This document shows, piece after piece, positions 9,349 through 15,882 of a DNA stretch of 28,056 bases. The stretch is from Campylobacterales bacterium. GTDB taxonomy: Bacteria > Campylobacterota > Campylobacteria > Campylobacterales > QNZT01. Both the position numbers and the translations under genes were made by a program. The notes under the pieces are model-generated. The model did no database searches and was not told the DNA's origin. It saw only the letters and a list, made by a program, of their open reading frames with translations. The stretch is from the NCBI GenBank assembly GCA_015489185.1, contig WGAE01000255.1, forward strand, positions 1-28,056, given 5' to 3'. Position 1 is the first letter of the stretch. The number at the start of each line of letters is the position of its first letter.

Positions 9349-10242
9349 TTAAAAATCATAACCCGCACCTAAGTAGAAACTGCTACTGTCGAAATCGAGT
9401 GCAAAAAGACCGCCCGAGTCAAATTGCGCAATATTGAAGGTATTGATTTTGACGTTGTTCATACTCCAGCTTTTGTGACTATATCCAAGTGTGAAGAAGA
9501 GTTTCGGGTCGAGTCGGATCCAGCCGAGATCTTTGGTTGTTTGCCAGGGGGTAAATCGCAGGTTACAGTCAAATGTTGTATAACTACCGTCTGCATCGAA
9601 AGAGGACTTAACCCAGTCGTTTTCGATCGATCCGGTTTGAAAGCCCATGCCGTAGCTGCCGAAAACGGTGATCGCAGAGGTAAATTGATAACTTGCGTGC
9701 AAAATCATGCCTAGTTTGTAGGTTGAGATGGATGTTTCGGTTTTGTCAAGCAAGTCGTAGGTCAGTTTAGCGCTTTTTTGCAGGTTTTCCATCTTCATGA
9801 CAGGCAGAGAAATACCGGTGTTGATACCGGCACCGAAAATTGCTTTTTCATTGTGTAAAATATCGTATCCGATACCGAAATTGAGGTCAAAACCACGTAT
9901 TTTATAATCTGCCGGAAGCGGAATGGAAGTATATTTTGCGGCTGCGTCGTTGAAAGAACCGAAGAGTGGAAAATTGTATGTCAGGGGTTGAGTGACGAAG
10001 GTCGTCATTTTATCCATGAAGTCGGACTGGAAAATATCCGCATTGTAAAAATAGTAGAAGTTTGATTGTCCGAAATTGTTATGGTTTTCACTGATTGAGT
10101 AGACGTTTGTATCGAGACTGAAATCGGCATCTACAAACGGCATTTGCATATCCCAGCCGAAACTTCCCGATCCGATACGTAGCTCAATCGCTTGTGAAAA
10201 TGAAACGATTGTCAAAAGCGATAATAAAATTTTATATTTCAT
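9349..10242 (-). CDS. Predicted outer-membrane beta-barrel-like protein, function unknown
   Basis: A 297-residue exported protein with a signal peptide (MKYKILLSLLTIVSFSQA), then long stretches of alternating hydrophobic and polar residues rich in Gly, Ser, Tyr and Phe, with segments such as FDLNFGIGYDI, FGAGINTGISLP and ITVFGSYGMGFQTG. It ends SSFYLGAGYDF; a C-terminal phenylalanine is the usual signal for BAM-dependent barrel insertion. The start is set at 10242, where ATG follows AGAGG and a clean signal peptide begins; the frame extends to 10314, but that part would cross the promoter and overlap the divergent gene. No transport substrate can be inferred. Its promoter overlaps that of the divergent gene at 10309, so the two may be regulated together. 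Confidence 0.75.
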   Translation of the reverse strand: MKYKILLSLLTIVSFSQAIELRIGSGSFGWDMQMPFVDADFSLDTNVYSISENHNNFGQSNFYYFYNADIFQSDFMDKMTTFVTQPLTYNFPLFGSFNDAAAKYTSIPLPADYKIRGFDLNFGIGYDILHNEKAIFGAGINTGISLPVMKMENLQKSAKLTYDLLDKTETSISTYKLGMILHASYQFTSAITVFGSYGMGFQTGSIENDWVKSSFDADGSYTTFDCNLRFTPWQTTKDLGWIRLDPKLFFTLGYSHKSWSMNNVKINTFNIAQFDSGGLFALDFDSSSFYLGAGYDF

Positions 10243-10266
10243 GATATAAACCTCTGCAATGTTTGT

Positions 10267-10279
10267 TATAATCATAGCA
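10267..10279. promoter_or_regulatory. Overlapping divergent promoters
   Basis: TATAAT at 10267-10272 on the plus strand fits the -10 of the gene at 10309. On the minus strand the extended -10 TGCTATGAT (10279-10271) fits the barrel gene starting at 10242. The two hexamers share bases 10271-10272, so RNA polymerase probably cannot occupy both at once. Confidence 0.5.
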
Positions 10280-10308
10280 CAATTTATGTTATAGAGTGAG
10301 AGGGGAAA

Positions 10309-10824
10309 ATGCAAAATATTTCACAAAAAGAGTTGGATAAACTGGTATCGATCATCCCCGACTATCCCGGGGTGGCGATATTTCATATGGCGGATGACGG
10401 AGAGGCGTTTTGCGGGATGATCAATACGTTTGCTAAAGAGAAAGGATATACTTACCATCCGGTTTCGACAAACGGTGCATTTGTCAAATCACTTCATGAA
10501 GCGGGAGTTTCACAGACAAGAGAGATCAGCTACAAACAGCAGCGGTACAATCAGCATTCGAAACTGTATGATTTTATCTATATCGAAATTGATCCGTTAA
10601 AATTGGATAATCCGCAACTTTTTTTGAAAAAAATCTATGCGATTGCCAAAAACGCGGCGAAGATACTTTTTTTTATACCGGAAGAAGAAGCGGATTTTCC
10701 TGCACTTGAAGCGTTACTTGAAAAAGGTAATTTTGTCGCAATCAACCCCATCGACGATATGTTTGCGGATTATAAAGTATTGAGTGCGCAAAAGATGCAC
10801 GGATGGGGTGTATACGATCTATAG
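10309..10824 (+). CDS. Conserved-looking cytosolic protein of unknown function
   Basis: 171 residues with no signal peptide or membrane segment. The alternation of predicted strands and helices (PGVAIFHMADD, YDFIYIEID, AAKILFFIPEE, GNFVAINPID) suggests an alpha/beta Rossmann-like fold, as in methyltransferase-like or oxidoreductase-like proteins, but no SAM or nucleotide-binding glycine motif is visible. It ends MHGWGVYDL. The ATG at 10309 follows AGGGG closely. It is divergent from the barrel gene with an overlapping promoter, and its last 6 bases overlap the 3' end of the convergent ArnT-like gene. I do not recognise the family. Confidence 0.75.
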   Translation: MQNISQKELDKLVSIIPDYPGVAIFHMADDGEAFCGMINTFAKEKGYTYHPVSTNGAFVKSLHEAGVSQTREISYKQQRYNQHSKLYDFIYIEIDPLKLDNPQLFLKKIYAIAKNAAKILFFIPEEEADFPALEALLEKGNFVAINPIDDMFADYKVLSAQKMHGWGVYDL

Positions 10825-12384
10825 TTTTTCGAGATCTTTGACTTTGACCAAAAGGAGATGTTTGCTTCGAAAATATCCTTTTGCTAACACAACTTCTTCA
10901 TTGTATCGTTCATGCGGTTTTTTGTAAAGGATCACTACCGCTTCGGGATGTTTTTGGAAGTATTCCCGCTGTTTCTCTTTCTCCTTTAAAACTACGATTT
11001 TGTCATGCAGTCTGCCGGGAAACGCGAACTGATTGTGGTACTTTTTCAAATGTATGACGGGAATTCCGGATTGTTGTAAAGCGGCGATTTTCCGTGCGAA
11101 AGGAGTCATGTCCTGTTTGTGAAAATAGTCGGCAAGCAGAAAGTGCAGTGCGAACATCAAAATCGCTGAAGATGCCGCAATCGCTTGTAGCAATCTTTCA
11201 AACGAGTGAAAACGGTATTTTAGTAACACAATGCCGGTACCGAGTAACAGGAGTGAAACGATAACAATCTGTGCCGGCGTGATTGCAAAGTGTAGTTTTT
11301 GGTGCACGAAAATATAGGCGATTGCAAGTGCAATAGCAAAAACAATATAGAACTGTCCGATATATGTGCTTTGAAATGTCTCTTTTTGTGCGGTGAAGCG
11401 GTGTTGCAACCACCGTGCGCCAAGCAGTGCGAAAGCGGGTATTTCGGGCAACAGATAGTGTACCTGTTTACCGCTAATAAAAGAGAAAATGAGAATCACA
11501 CTGACCAGCCATACCAGCAAAAAACGGGTCCCCCGTTCTATCTTATATCCACCTGTTCCCTGCCAGAGATGTTTAAGTAAAAACCAGGGAAACGCAAGCA
11601 GCGGTAAAATAGGCAGATACCACCAGAACGGGCGCTGGTGGGCAAACGATTTCACAACCCTGTTTGCGGTTTGCCCCCAGAATATTGCGTTTCGGTAGGC
11701 TTCTCCTCCTGCAATGCCCGCGGGAATCGCCCAAAGCAGTGCGATGCCGATTCCCGTAAGTGTTGCGAGTGAAAAACCGAGAAAGAATTTTTGTGGAATC
11801 TTTTCCATCCAAAGTTTTGCAAACAGTATCACAGGCAGCAGATGCACAAGTATGACCGGACCCTTGGTCAGAATACCAAAGCCCACCGAAAGGGCAATCA
11901 GTATGAACGATTTGCGTGAAGGTTTGTGATATGCCTCGAGAATACCGAGCATACCGACAAGGACCCAAAAGGTTAAAACCACATCAAACATCAGCAGCGA
12001 TGTGTAAAACATAAAGACGAAACTTCCCGCAAGAAGCAGCGGTGCAAAGGAAGCGCCCTCTCTGTCGTCGCGCCACAAGAGACGGTAGATACGGTATGTC
12101 AAAAAGAGGCTTCCCAGTCCGAAAATGAGTGAAATAAAACGCACGGAAGTCGCATTGACACCGAAAAGCCACCAGTCCAGATGCATTAGCCAAAACAGAA
12201 ACGGCGGCTTATGATGGTAGGGTTCACCGTTAATTAAAGGTACGAGAAACGAATGTTTGTCAAACATCTCCCACGCGACACCGATATAGCGTGTTTCATC
12301 GATGATCATCAACGGTCTGAACCAGATTCCGGCAGCCGCGCCGATAATCAGGATCAACGAGGCAATAAGCAGATTTTTGTTCAT
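10819..12384 (-). CDS. ArnT-like (GT83) membrane glycosyltransferase, cassette A
   Basis: A 521-residue inner-membrane protein with about 12 hydrophobic segments. It belongs to the family that moves a sugar from a polyprenyl-phosphate carrier to lipid A, LPS, glycan or protein on the periplasmic side. The first periplasmic loop carries the family acidic pair D29-E30 followed by TRY, and a K-P-P motif at 59-61. The C-terminal 100 residues are a soluble domain rich in Lys and Glu. The start is set at 12384: the ATG overlaps the LAB_N gene stop as ATGA, whereas the longer frame to 12531 runs through that gene and would not add a sensible N-terminus. It is the last gene of GT2-LAB_N-ArnT, and its 3' end overlaps the convergent gene by 6 bases. 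Sugar and acceptor are unknown. Confidence 0.88.
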   Translation of the reverse strand: MNKNLLIASLILIIGAAAGIWFRPLMIIDETRYIGVAWEMFDKHSFLVPLINGEPYHHKPPFLFWLMHLDWWLFGVNATSVRFISLIFGLGSLFLTYRIYRLLWRDDREGASFAPLLLAGSFVFMFYTSLLMFDVVLTFWVLVGMLGILEAYHKPSRKSFILIALSVGFGILTKGPVILVHLLPVILFAKLWMEKIPQKFFLGFSLATLTGIGIALLWAIPAGIAGGEAYRNAIFWGQTANRVVKSFAHQRPFWWYLPILPLLAFPWFLLKHLWQGTGGYKIERGTRFLLVWLVSVILIFSFISGKQVHYLLPEIPAFALLGARWLQHRFTAQKETFQSTYIGQFYIVFAIALAIAYIFVHQKLHFAITPAQIVIVSLLLLGTGIVLLKYRFHSFERLLQAIAASSAILMFALHFLLADYFHKQDMTPFARKIAALQQSGIPVIHLKKYHNQFAFPGRLHDKIVVLKEKEKQREYFQKHPEAVVILYKKPHERYNEEVVLAKGYFRSKHLLLVKVKDLEKL

Positions 12385-12653
12385 GAAGTAAGCTTTTTCT
12401 CTTTGTAGATCAGATAGAGATTGCGCGAATAGATGAAAACACCCAGTGATTGCCCCAGGATAAACACGGGATCTCTGCGGTAGATCGCGTATGCCAGCAG
12501 GGTAGTGCCGCCAAGCAAGCTGAAATACCAAAAAGCGATCGGTATGATACTGCGTTTTTCACGTTCACTTGCGATCCACTGGACAATGAAGCGCATCGAA
12601 AAGAAGAGTTGCCCCAGAAAACCTATGACCAGCCATATCGTTTCGTTACTCAT
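12381..12653 (-). CDS. Small LAB_N-domain membrane protein
   Basis: A 90-residue protein with three hydrophobic segments, matching the stand-alone 'lipid A biosynthesis N-terminal' (LAB_N) family: FLGQLFFSMRFIVQWIASE near the start, FWYFSLLGGTTLLAYAIYRRD in the middle and LGVFIYSRNLYLIYKE at the end. Its biochemical role is not established. The LAB_N family is, as I recall, grouped with PQ-loop/SemiSWEET-like half transporters. Here it sits between a polyprenyl-phosphate GT2 and an ArnT-like transferase, the position taken by the ArnE/ArnF flippase in the arn pathway, so a role in moving the lipid-linked sugar is an attractive inference. AAGGA precedes the ATG; the gene overlaps GT2 by 8 bases and the ArnT-like gene by 4. 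Confidence 0.88.
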   Translation of the reverse strand: MSNETIWLVIGFLGQLFFSMRFIVQWIASEREKRSIIPIAFWYFSLLGGTTLLAYAIYRRDPVFILGQSLGVFIYSRNLYLIYKEKKLTS

Positions 12654-13389
12654 CGGTATCCTTTTGTGTTTCGATCACCTCTGCCTTGCACGATCTGCGA
12701 ATTAGCCAGATCACACCCGCCAGGTCGATGATACCGACCCAAAGGCGTTGGAGATTGTTATAGTGTGATTTGCCGTGTACTCTTGGGTGGTGGGTCACTT
12801 CGACGGAGATCACTTCACCGCCGTCGCGCTGTACGAGTGCGGGCAGGAAACGGTGCATATGGTCGAAATAGGGTAGACGTAAAAAAGTCTCTCTGTAGAA
12901 AAGTTTCAACCCGCAGCCGGTATCGGGCGTATTATCTTTGAGCAGTCGGCTGCGTACGGCGTTGGCAAGTTTCGATCCCCACCGTTTGAAGATGGTATCT
13001 TTGCGGTTTTTACGGTATCCCGCAACCATTTTCAGTTTGGGGTTGTTTGCGTTGATCAGTGCGTCGTAGAGGTTTGGAATATCGGCAGGGTCGTTTTGTC
13101 CGTCTCCGTCAAGTGTCGCGATCAACTCCCCTTTGGCGTTACGCACACCCGTCACAACGGAAGTACTCTGTCCGCAGTTACGCTGATGATGTAGTACCCT
13201 GAGGTTTGGGTAACGTTTTTGGAGGTTACGTAAAATTGCATAAGTATCGTCGGTGCTGGCATCGTCTACGGCGACGATTTCAGAAGTTATTTGCATCTTT
13301 TGCAGGGTCTGGTCGACTTTGTCGATCAACGGTGTAATATTTTCCGATTCATTGTGAAAAGGGATGACAATACTCAGCCGTACGGACAT
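12646..13389 (-). CDS. DPM1/ArnC-like GT2 glycosyltransferase, cassette A
   Basis: A 247-residue GT-A fold enzyme expected to join a nucleotide sugar to undecaprenyl phosphate on the cytoplasmic face. Visible motifs are the opening LSIVIPFHNE, the nucleotide-binding D42-D43 (AVDDAS), the metal-binding DGDGQND at 94-100, and the downstream HHPRVHGKSHY signature of polyprenyl-phosphate glycosyltransferases. It lacks the pair of C-terminal membrane helices seen in its paralogue at 21758-22696 and has only one hydrophobic segment (VGIIDLAGVIWLI). AAGGA precedes the ATG by 5 bases. It heads the GT2-LAB_N-ArnT operon behind its own extended -10 promoter. The sugar is unknown. Confidence 0.92.
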   Translation of the reverse strand: MSVRLSIVIPFHNESENITPLIDKVDQTLQKMQITSEIVAVDDASTDDTYAILRNLQKRYPNLRVLHHQRNCGQSTSVVTGVRNAKGELIATLDGDGQNDPADIPNLYDALINANNPKLKMVAGYRKNRKDTIFKRWGSKLANAVRSRLLKDNTPDTGCGLKLFYRETFLRLPYFDHMHRFLPALVQRDGGEVISVEVTHHPRVHGKSHYNNLQRLWVGIIDLAGVIWLIRRSCKAEVIETQKDTDE

Positions 13390-13410
13390 ATATTTCCTTT
13401 TTTAGTGTAT

Positions 13411-13435
13411 CAAAATCGTTTTGCGTATCATAGCA
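13411..13435 (-). promoter_or_regulatory. Promoter of cassette A with a start-site inverted repeat
   Basis: The extended -10 TGCTATGAT reads on the minus strand at 13435-13427. At about the expected transcription start is the inverted repeat CAAAA-TCG-TTTTG (13411-13423), in a position where a repressor could bind. The 79-base gap otherwise shows no feature. This suggests that cassette A is transcribed separately from the SDR gene behind it. Confidence 0.45.
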
Positions 13436-13468
13436 CGTTTATATGAAGCCAAGATGAAAAACATCTGT

Positions 13469-14293
13469 CTACTCTACTTTGCGTAAAATTGCGTCGAGCG
13501 CACGGGTGGGTAACAGACGCTTCATATACCAAAAGAAAGTTGTCGGCACTGTTACCCGGTAGCGTGCTTTGGGTATCGGATCTTCCAGTGCTCTTTTAAC
13601 TGCCCGGTAGACGGCATCTTCAGAAAGGGTGAAGGGTGCGTCTTTATCGCTTTGTAACGCCTCCAGCTTTTTGTGATATTCTGCTTTGAAAATAGAGTGT
13701 GCTCTGTCGATATTTTGCAAAAATTTTTGCAGGGCGTTTTTACGAAAATCACTGCGTATCGGTCCCGGTTCGATCAGTGTGACATAGATGCCGCTACCCT
13801 CAAGCTCAAGTCGCAGTGTGTCGCTAAGCCCTTCAAGGGCATATTTACTGGCGTTGTAAGCGCCGCGAAATCGTAAAGAGACGAAACCGAGTACCGAACT
13901 GTTCTGTATGATGCGACCGTATCCCTGTTTGCGCATCATCGGCAATATACTTGCAGTCAGTTCATGAGTGCCGAAAAGGTTGGTCTCAAACTGTTTACGC
14001 AGCACATCTCTTCGCAAATCTTCAACGGCACCCGGTTGTCCGTAGGCACCGTTGTTAAAAAGTGCGAAAAGCGAACCGTTTGTACGTCTTTTGACCTCTT
14101 TCACCGCATTGGTGATTGAGGTGGAATCGTTTAGATCAAGCTGGAATGACTCCAGTCCTTCACAAAGGAGCCGATCGACATCTTTGGGGTTGCGTGCCGT
14201 CGCAAAAACGCGGTATCCGTCGCTTCGCAGCTTTTTGGCGCAGTAGTAGCCGATACCGCTTGAACAGCCGGTAATCAATATACTCTTTTTCAT
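13469..14293 (-). CDS. Classical short-chain dehydrogenase/reductase (SDR)
   Basis: A 274-residue NAD(P)H-dependent oxidoreductase of the classical SDR type. The cofactor motif is TGCSSGIG at 8-15, the structural NNGAYG is at 80-85, and the catalytic residues are S133, Y146 and K150 (YNASK). The sequence LEPGPIRSDF-like stretch after the active site and the extended C-terminus (to RALDAILRKVE) resemble retinol-dehydrogenase or ketoreductase-like SDRs, so the substrate may be lipid-like, but it cannot be assigned. The start at 14293 is chosen because its ATG overlaps the stop of the cysteine-rich lipoprotein gene as ATGA; the frame extends 7 codons further but into that gene. It is not an extended SDR of the sugar-epimerase kind. 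Confidence 0.9.
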   Translation of the reverse strand: MKKSILITGCSSGIGYYCAKKLRSDGYRVFATARNPKDVDRLLCEGLESFQLDLNDSTSITNAVKEVKRRTNGSLFALFNNGAYGQPGAVEDLRRDVLRKQFETNLFGTHELTASILPMMRKQGYGRIIQNSSVLGFVSLRFRGAYNASKYALEGLSDTLRLELEGSGIYVTLIEPGPIRSDFRKNALQKFLQNIDRAHSIFKAEYHKKLEALQSDKDAPFTLSEDAVYRAVKRALEDPIPKARYRVTVPTTFFWYMKRLLPTRALDAILRKVE

Positions 14294-14856
14294 TTCGGAC
14301 AGTTTTGAATACACACTTTTTTTTCAATGATCTTTCCGCCGCAACTTTTATAACAGTTGTCATAACTTGGTAAACAGCGGCAGTCTACTTGACACTCTTT
14401 AAGTTGTGTGCGCAGAATCTCCTGTTCTAAAGAGGGTTTGACGGGACGCTGTAAAGTATAGTAGGGTCTGGGACGTATGATGATTGCAGGTGCAAACGGA
14501 CCGTAAAAGCCGATGCCGTTGCGATAGTAGTAGAAATCATTGTACCAGAAGAGATCGCTTTCCAGTTGATAACGTTCCAGATCGCGGGTATATTGCTCCA
14601 GGGCATTGTAATAATTTTGCAACTTCTTTTCGTATATCTGTTTTGCGTGCACTTTTGCTTTTTGTGCACAGATTTCAAAATTTGCCTGACAAAGTTTTCT
14701 GCAGGTAGTCAGGTTCTCTTTGCACTTCTGCACACAGGCAACGGTTTTTGGATTATCGGGTTTGACGTAGGTGTAGACGGTTTTGTATTTCGGCGTACAG
14801 GCAGTCAGCGTCAACAGTAGTAATAACGGTAGCATCCATCGAATAATCGACTTCAT
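14290..14856 (-). CDS. Cysteine-rich lipoprotein with repeated CX3C motifs
   Basis: A 188-residue lipoprotein: signal peptide, lipobox LTAC with lipidated C20, then two cysteine clusters. The first is C41-X3-C45-X6-C52-X3-C56-X6-C63 and the second C155-X3-C159-X-C161-X6-C168-X3-C172, followed by C182-X3-C186. Between them lie a helical, charged stretch (about 64-100) and a Tyr/Phe/Pro-rich part (about 103-140). Twelve cysteines besides the lipid anchor suggest several disulfides, or metal binding, in the periplasm; there is no CXXCH heme motif. CX3C pairs on a helical hairpin recall small Tim-type folds, but this is only an analogy. It is translationally coupled (ATGA) to the SDR. I do not recognise a family. 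Confidence 0.8.
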   Translation of the reverse strand: MKSIIRWMLPLLLLLTLTACTPKYKTVYTYVKPDNPKTVACVQKCKENLTTCRKLCQANFEICAQKAKVHAKQIYEKKLQNYYNALEQYTRDLERYQLESDLFWYNDFYYYRNGIGFYGPFAPAIIIRPRPYYTLQRPVKPSLEQEILRTQLKECQVDCRCLPSYDNCYKSCGGKIIEKKVCIQNCPK

Positions 14857-14887
14857 GAAGTGTTCCTCGAATACAATTTCTGTAGTG

Positions 14888-14952
14888 AGTATAGCATATT
14901 ATCGTTATCGATTGATAAAGATTAAAATAGTTACTTAAAATGTCGATATAAA
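14888..14952. promoter_or_regulatory. Divergent promoter region with Fur-like half sites
   Basis: The 113-base gap serves two divergent lipoprotein genes. On the minus strand an extended -10 TGCTATACT (14896-14888) fits the cysteine-rich lipoprotein. On the plus strand TATAAA at 14947-14952 fits the gene at 14970. Between them is the inverted repeat TTATC-GATT-GATAA (14905-14918). The minus strand also reads GATAACGATAAT just upstream of its -10, which resembles two of the three hexamers of a Fur box. Operator function is a guess. Confidence 0.4.
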
Positions 14953-14969
14953 ACAAAAAGGTTTGTTTC

Positions 14970-15488
14970 ATGAATCGGTTTGTTTATATTATAATACTCT
15001 CTTTATTTCTGTTGCAGGGGTGTGATTCAGGCAGCGGGGAAAATATGAATGTCGATATTACAACCACGGCGGCTAAAAAATCGGATCTGCAAACCCTCGC
15101 CTCTTTGCCGAAAGATTTGCGAAAGGTATTGCGCGAAGAGAGATGGAAGGCGATCACCTGTGATCTGAAAAGATTGGATTCAGAAAGTTGGGATATGCCG
15201 GGTATACGCCGATATTCGATCGATATGCGTTTTGGCGAGCGTGAAGTGGTGGCGTATGCGGATTGTCAGAGGTTGACCGCACGTTATCGCGTCGAGGGTA
15301 AAAAACTCTCTTTTTCACAAAGCCGCATTGCACCGGCAATTGACCTTGCAAGCTGCAAGGAGTTCGAGTACGCGGACGATGCGGTCTGGGCGTTTTTTGA
15401 AAACAGCTACACCCTTCGTTCAGCCGACGAAGAGGCGCTGATTTTTGATGCGCAGGAAGTGGAGACAACGGTTACTTTACACCGCTGA
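14970..15488 (+). CDS. Small lipoprotein, possibly META/HslJ-like
   Basis: A 172-residue lipoprotein with signal peptide and lipobox LQGC (C18). The mature part begins with a polar linker, then a basic helix (LPKDLRKVLREERWKAI) and a C-terminal half of alternating strands. That half (KKLSFSQSRIAPAIDLASC...SYTLRSADEEALIFDA) faintly resembles the META/HslJ domain with its 'LSFS...MAC' pattern. Remaining cysteines (in ITCDL, YADCQ and LASCKE) could form a disulfide. AAAAAGG precedes the ATG. It is divergent from the cysteine-rich lipoprotein and ends 5 bases from the convergent ftrB. Function is unknown. Confidence 0.8.
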   Translation: MNRFVYIIILSLFLLQGCDSGSGENMNVDITTTAAKKSDLQTLASLPKDLRKVLREERWKAITCDLKRLDSESWDMPGIRRYSIDMRFGEREVVAYADCQRLTARYRVEGKKLSFSQSRIAPAIDLASCKEFEYADDAVWAFFENSYTLRSADEEALIFDAQEVETTVTLHR

Positions 15489-15493
15489 TAAAC

Positions 15494-15847
15494 TCAGGAG
15501 TTCGCCTCTTCCTTGTGTGCTTCGGCATATTCCGGGGTACAGAAGATACCGCAGTGACAAACTCCCTCTTCGGGGATCTCTTTTTCGATCGCCGGTTTGC
15601 AGGGGCAGATGCGATCGTCGGCGCTTTTATGTTTTCCTGTTTCGGGATCTTCGATCACCATGAAACAGGGACAGAAGCGTTTGCCGTAGAGTAGTTTATG
15701 GCGTGCCAGTCCCATCACAATCGCTTCGTTAACCTCTTCGTTGGGGTTGTAGACCCAGCCGAACTGTTTGCAAACTTTGTCCGTAAATTTTTGTGTCTTT
15801 TCGAGTTCTGCATGAAATTCCGGTGAATTCATATCGATTTGTTGCAT
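15494..15847 (-). CDS. ftrB: Ferredoxin-thioredoxin reductase catalytic chain (FTR beta) homologue
   Basis: A 117-residue cytosolic protein with the three defining motifs of the FTR catalytic subunit: CPC at 59-61, CPC at 81-83 and CHC at 97-99, which hold a [4Fe-4S] cluster beside a redox disulfide and pass electrons from ferredoxin to a thioredoxin-like partner. The gaps between motifs (19 and 13 residues) are longer than the 16 and 8 of the plant and cyanobacterial enzyme. No FTR variable (alpha) chain is seen nearby, as expected for bacteria and archaea that use the beta chain alone. GAGGTGAC precedes the ATG. It follows the carboxynorspermidine synthase gene after 35 bases and may be on the same transcript, although TATGAT at 15887-15882 could be its own -10. 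Confidence 0.92.
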   Translation of the reverse strand: MQQIDMNSPEFHAELEKTQKFTDKVCKQFGWVYNPNEEVNEAIVMGLARHKLLYGKRFCPCFMVIEDPETGKHKSADDRICPCKPAIEKEIPEEGVCHCGIFCTPEYAEAHKEEANS

Positions 15848-15882
15848 TTTGTCACCTCTAATTTAAAAATTTTAGTATTCTA

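Noticed and set aside
13443..13460. AGATG-AAAAA-CATCT hairpin after the SDR gene as a terminator
   Set aside because: Five-pair stem with no T tract after it on the minus strand.
13469..14293. SDR as a nucleotide-sugar epimerase serving the glycosylation cassettes
   Set aside because: It is a classical SDR with TGxxxGIG and a substrate region unlike the extended SDRs that act on nucleotide sugars, and it has its own coupling to a different gene.
14290..14856. Cysteine-rich lipoprotein as a multiheme cytochrome
   Set aside because: None of the cysteine pairs has the CXXCH pattern needed for heme attachment.
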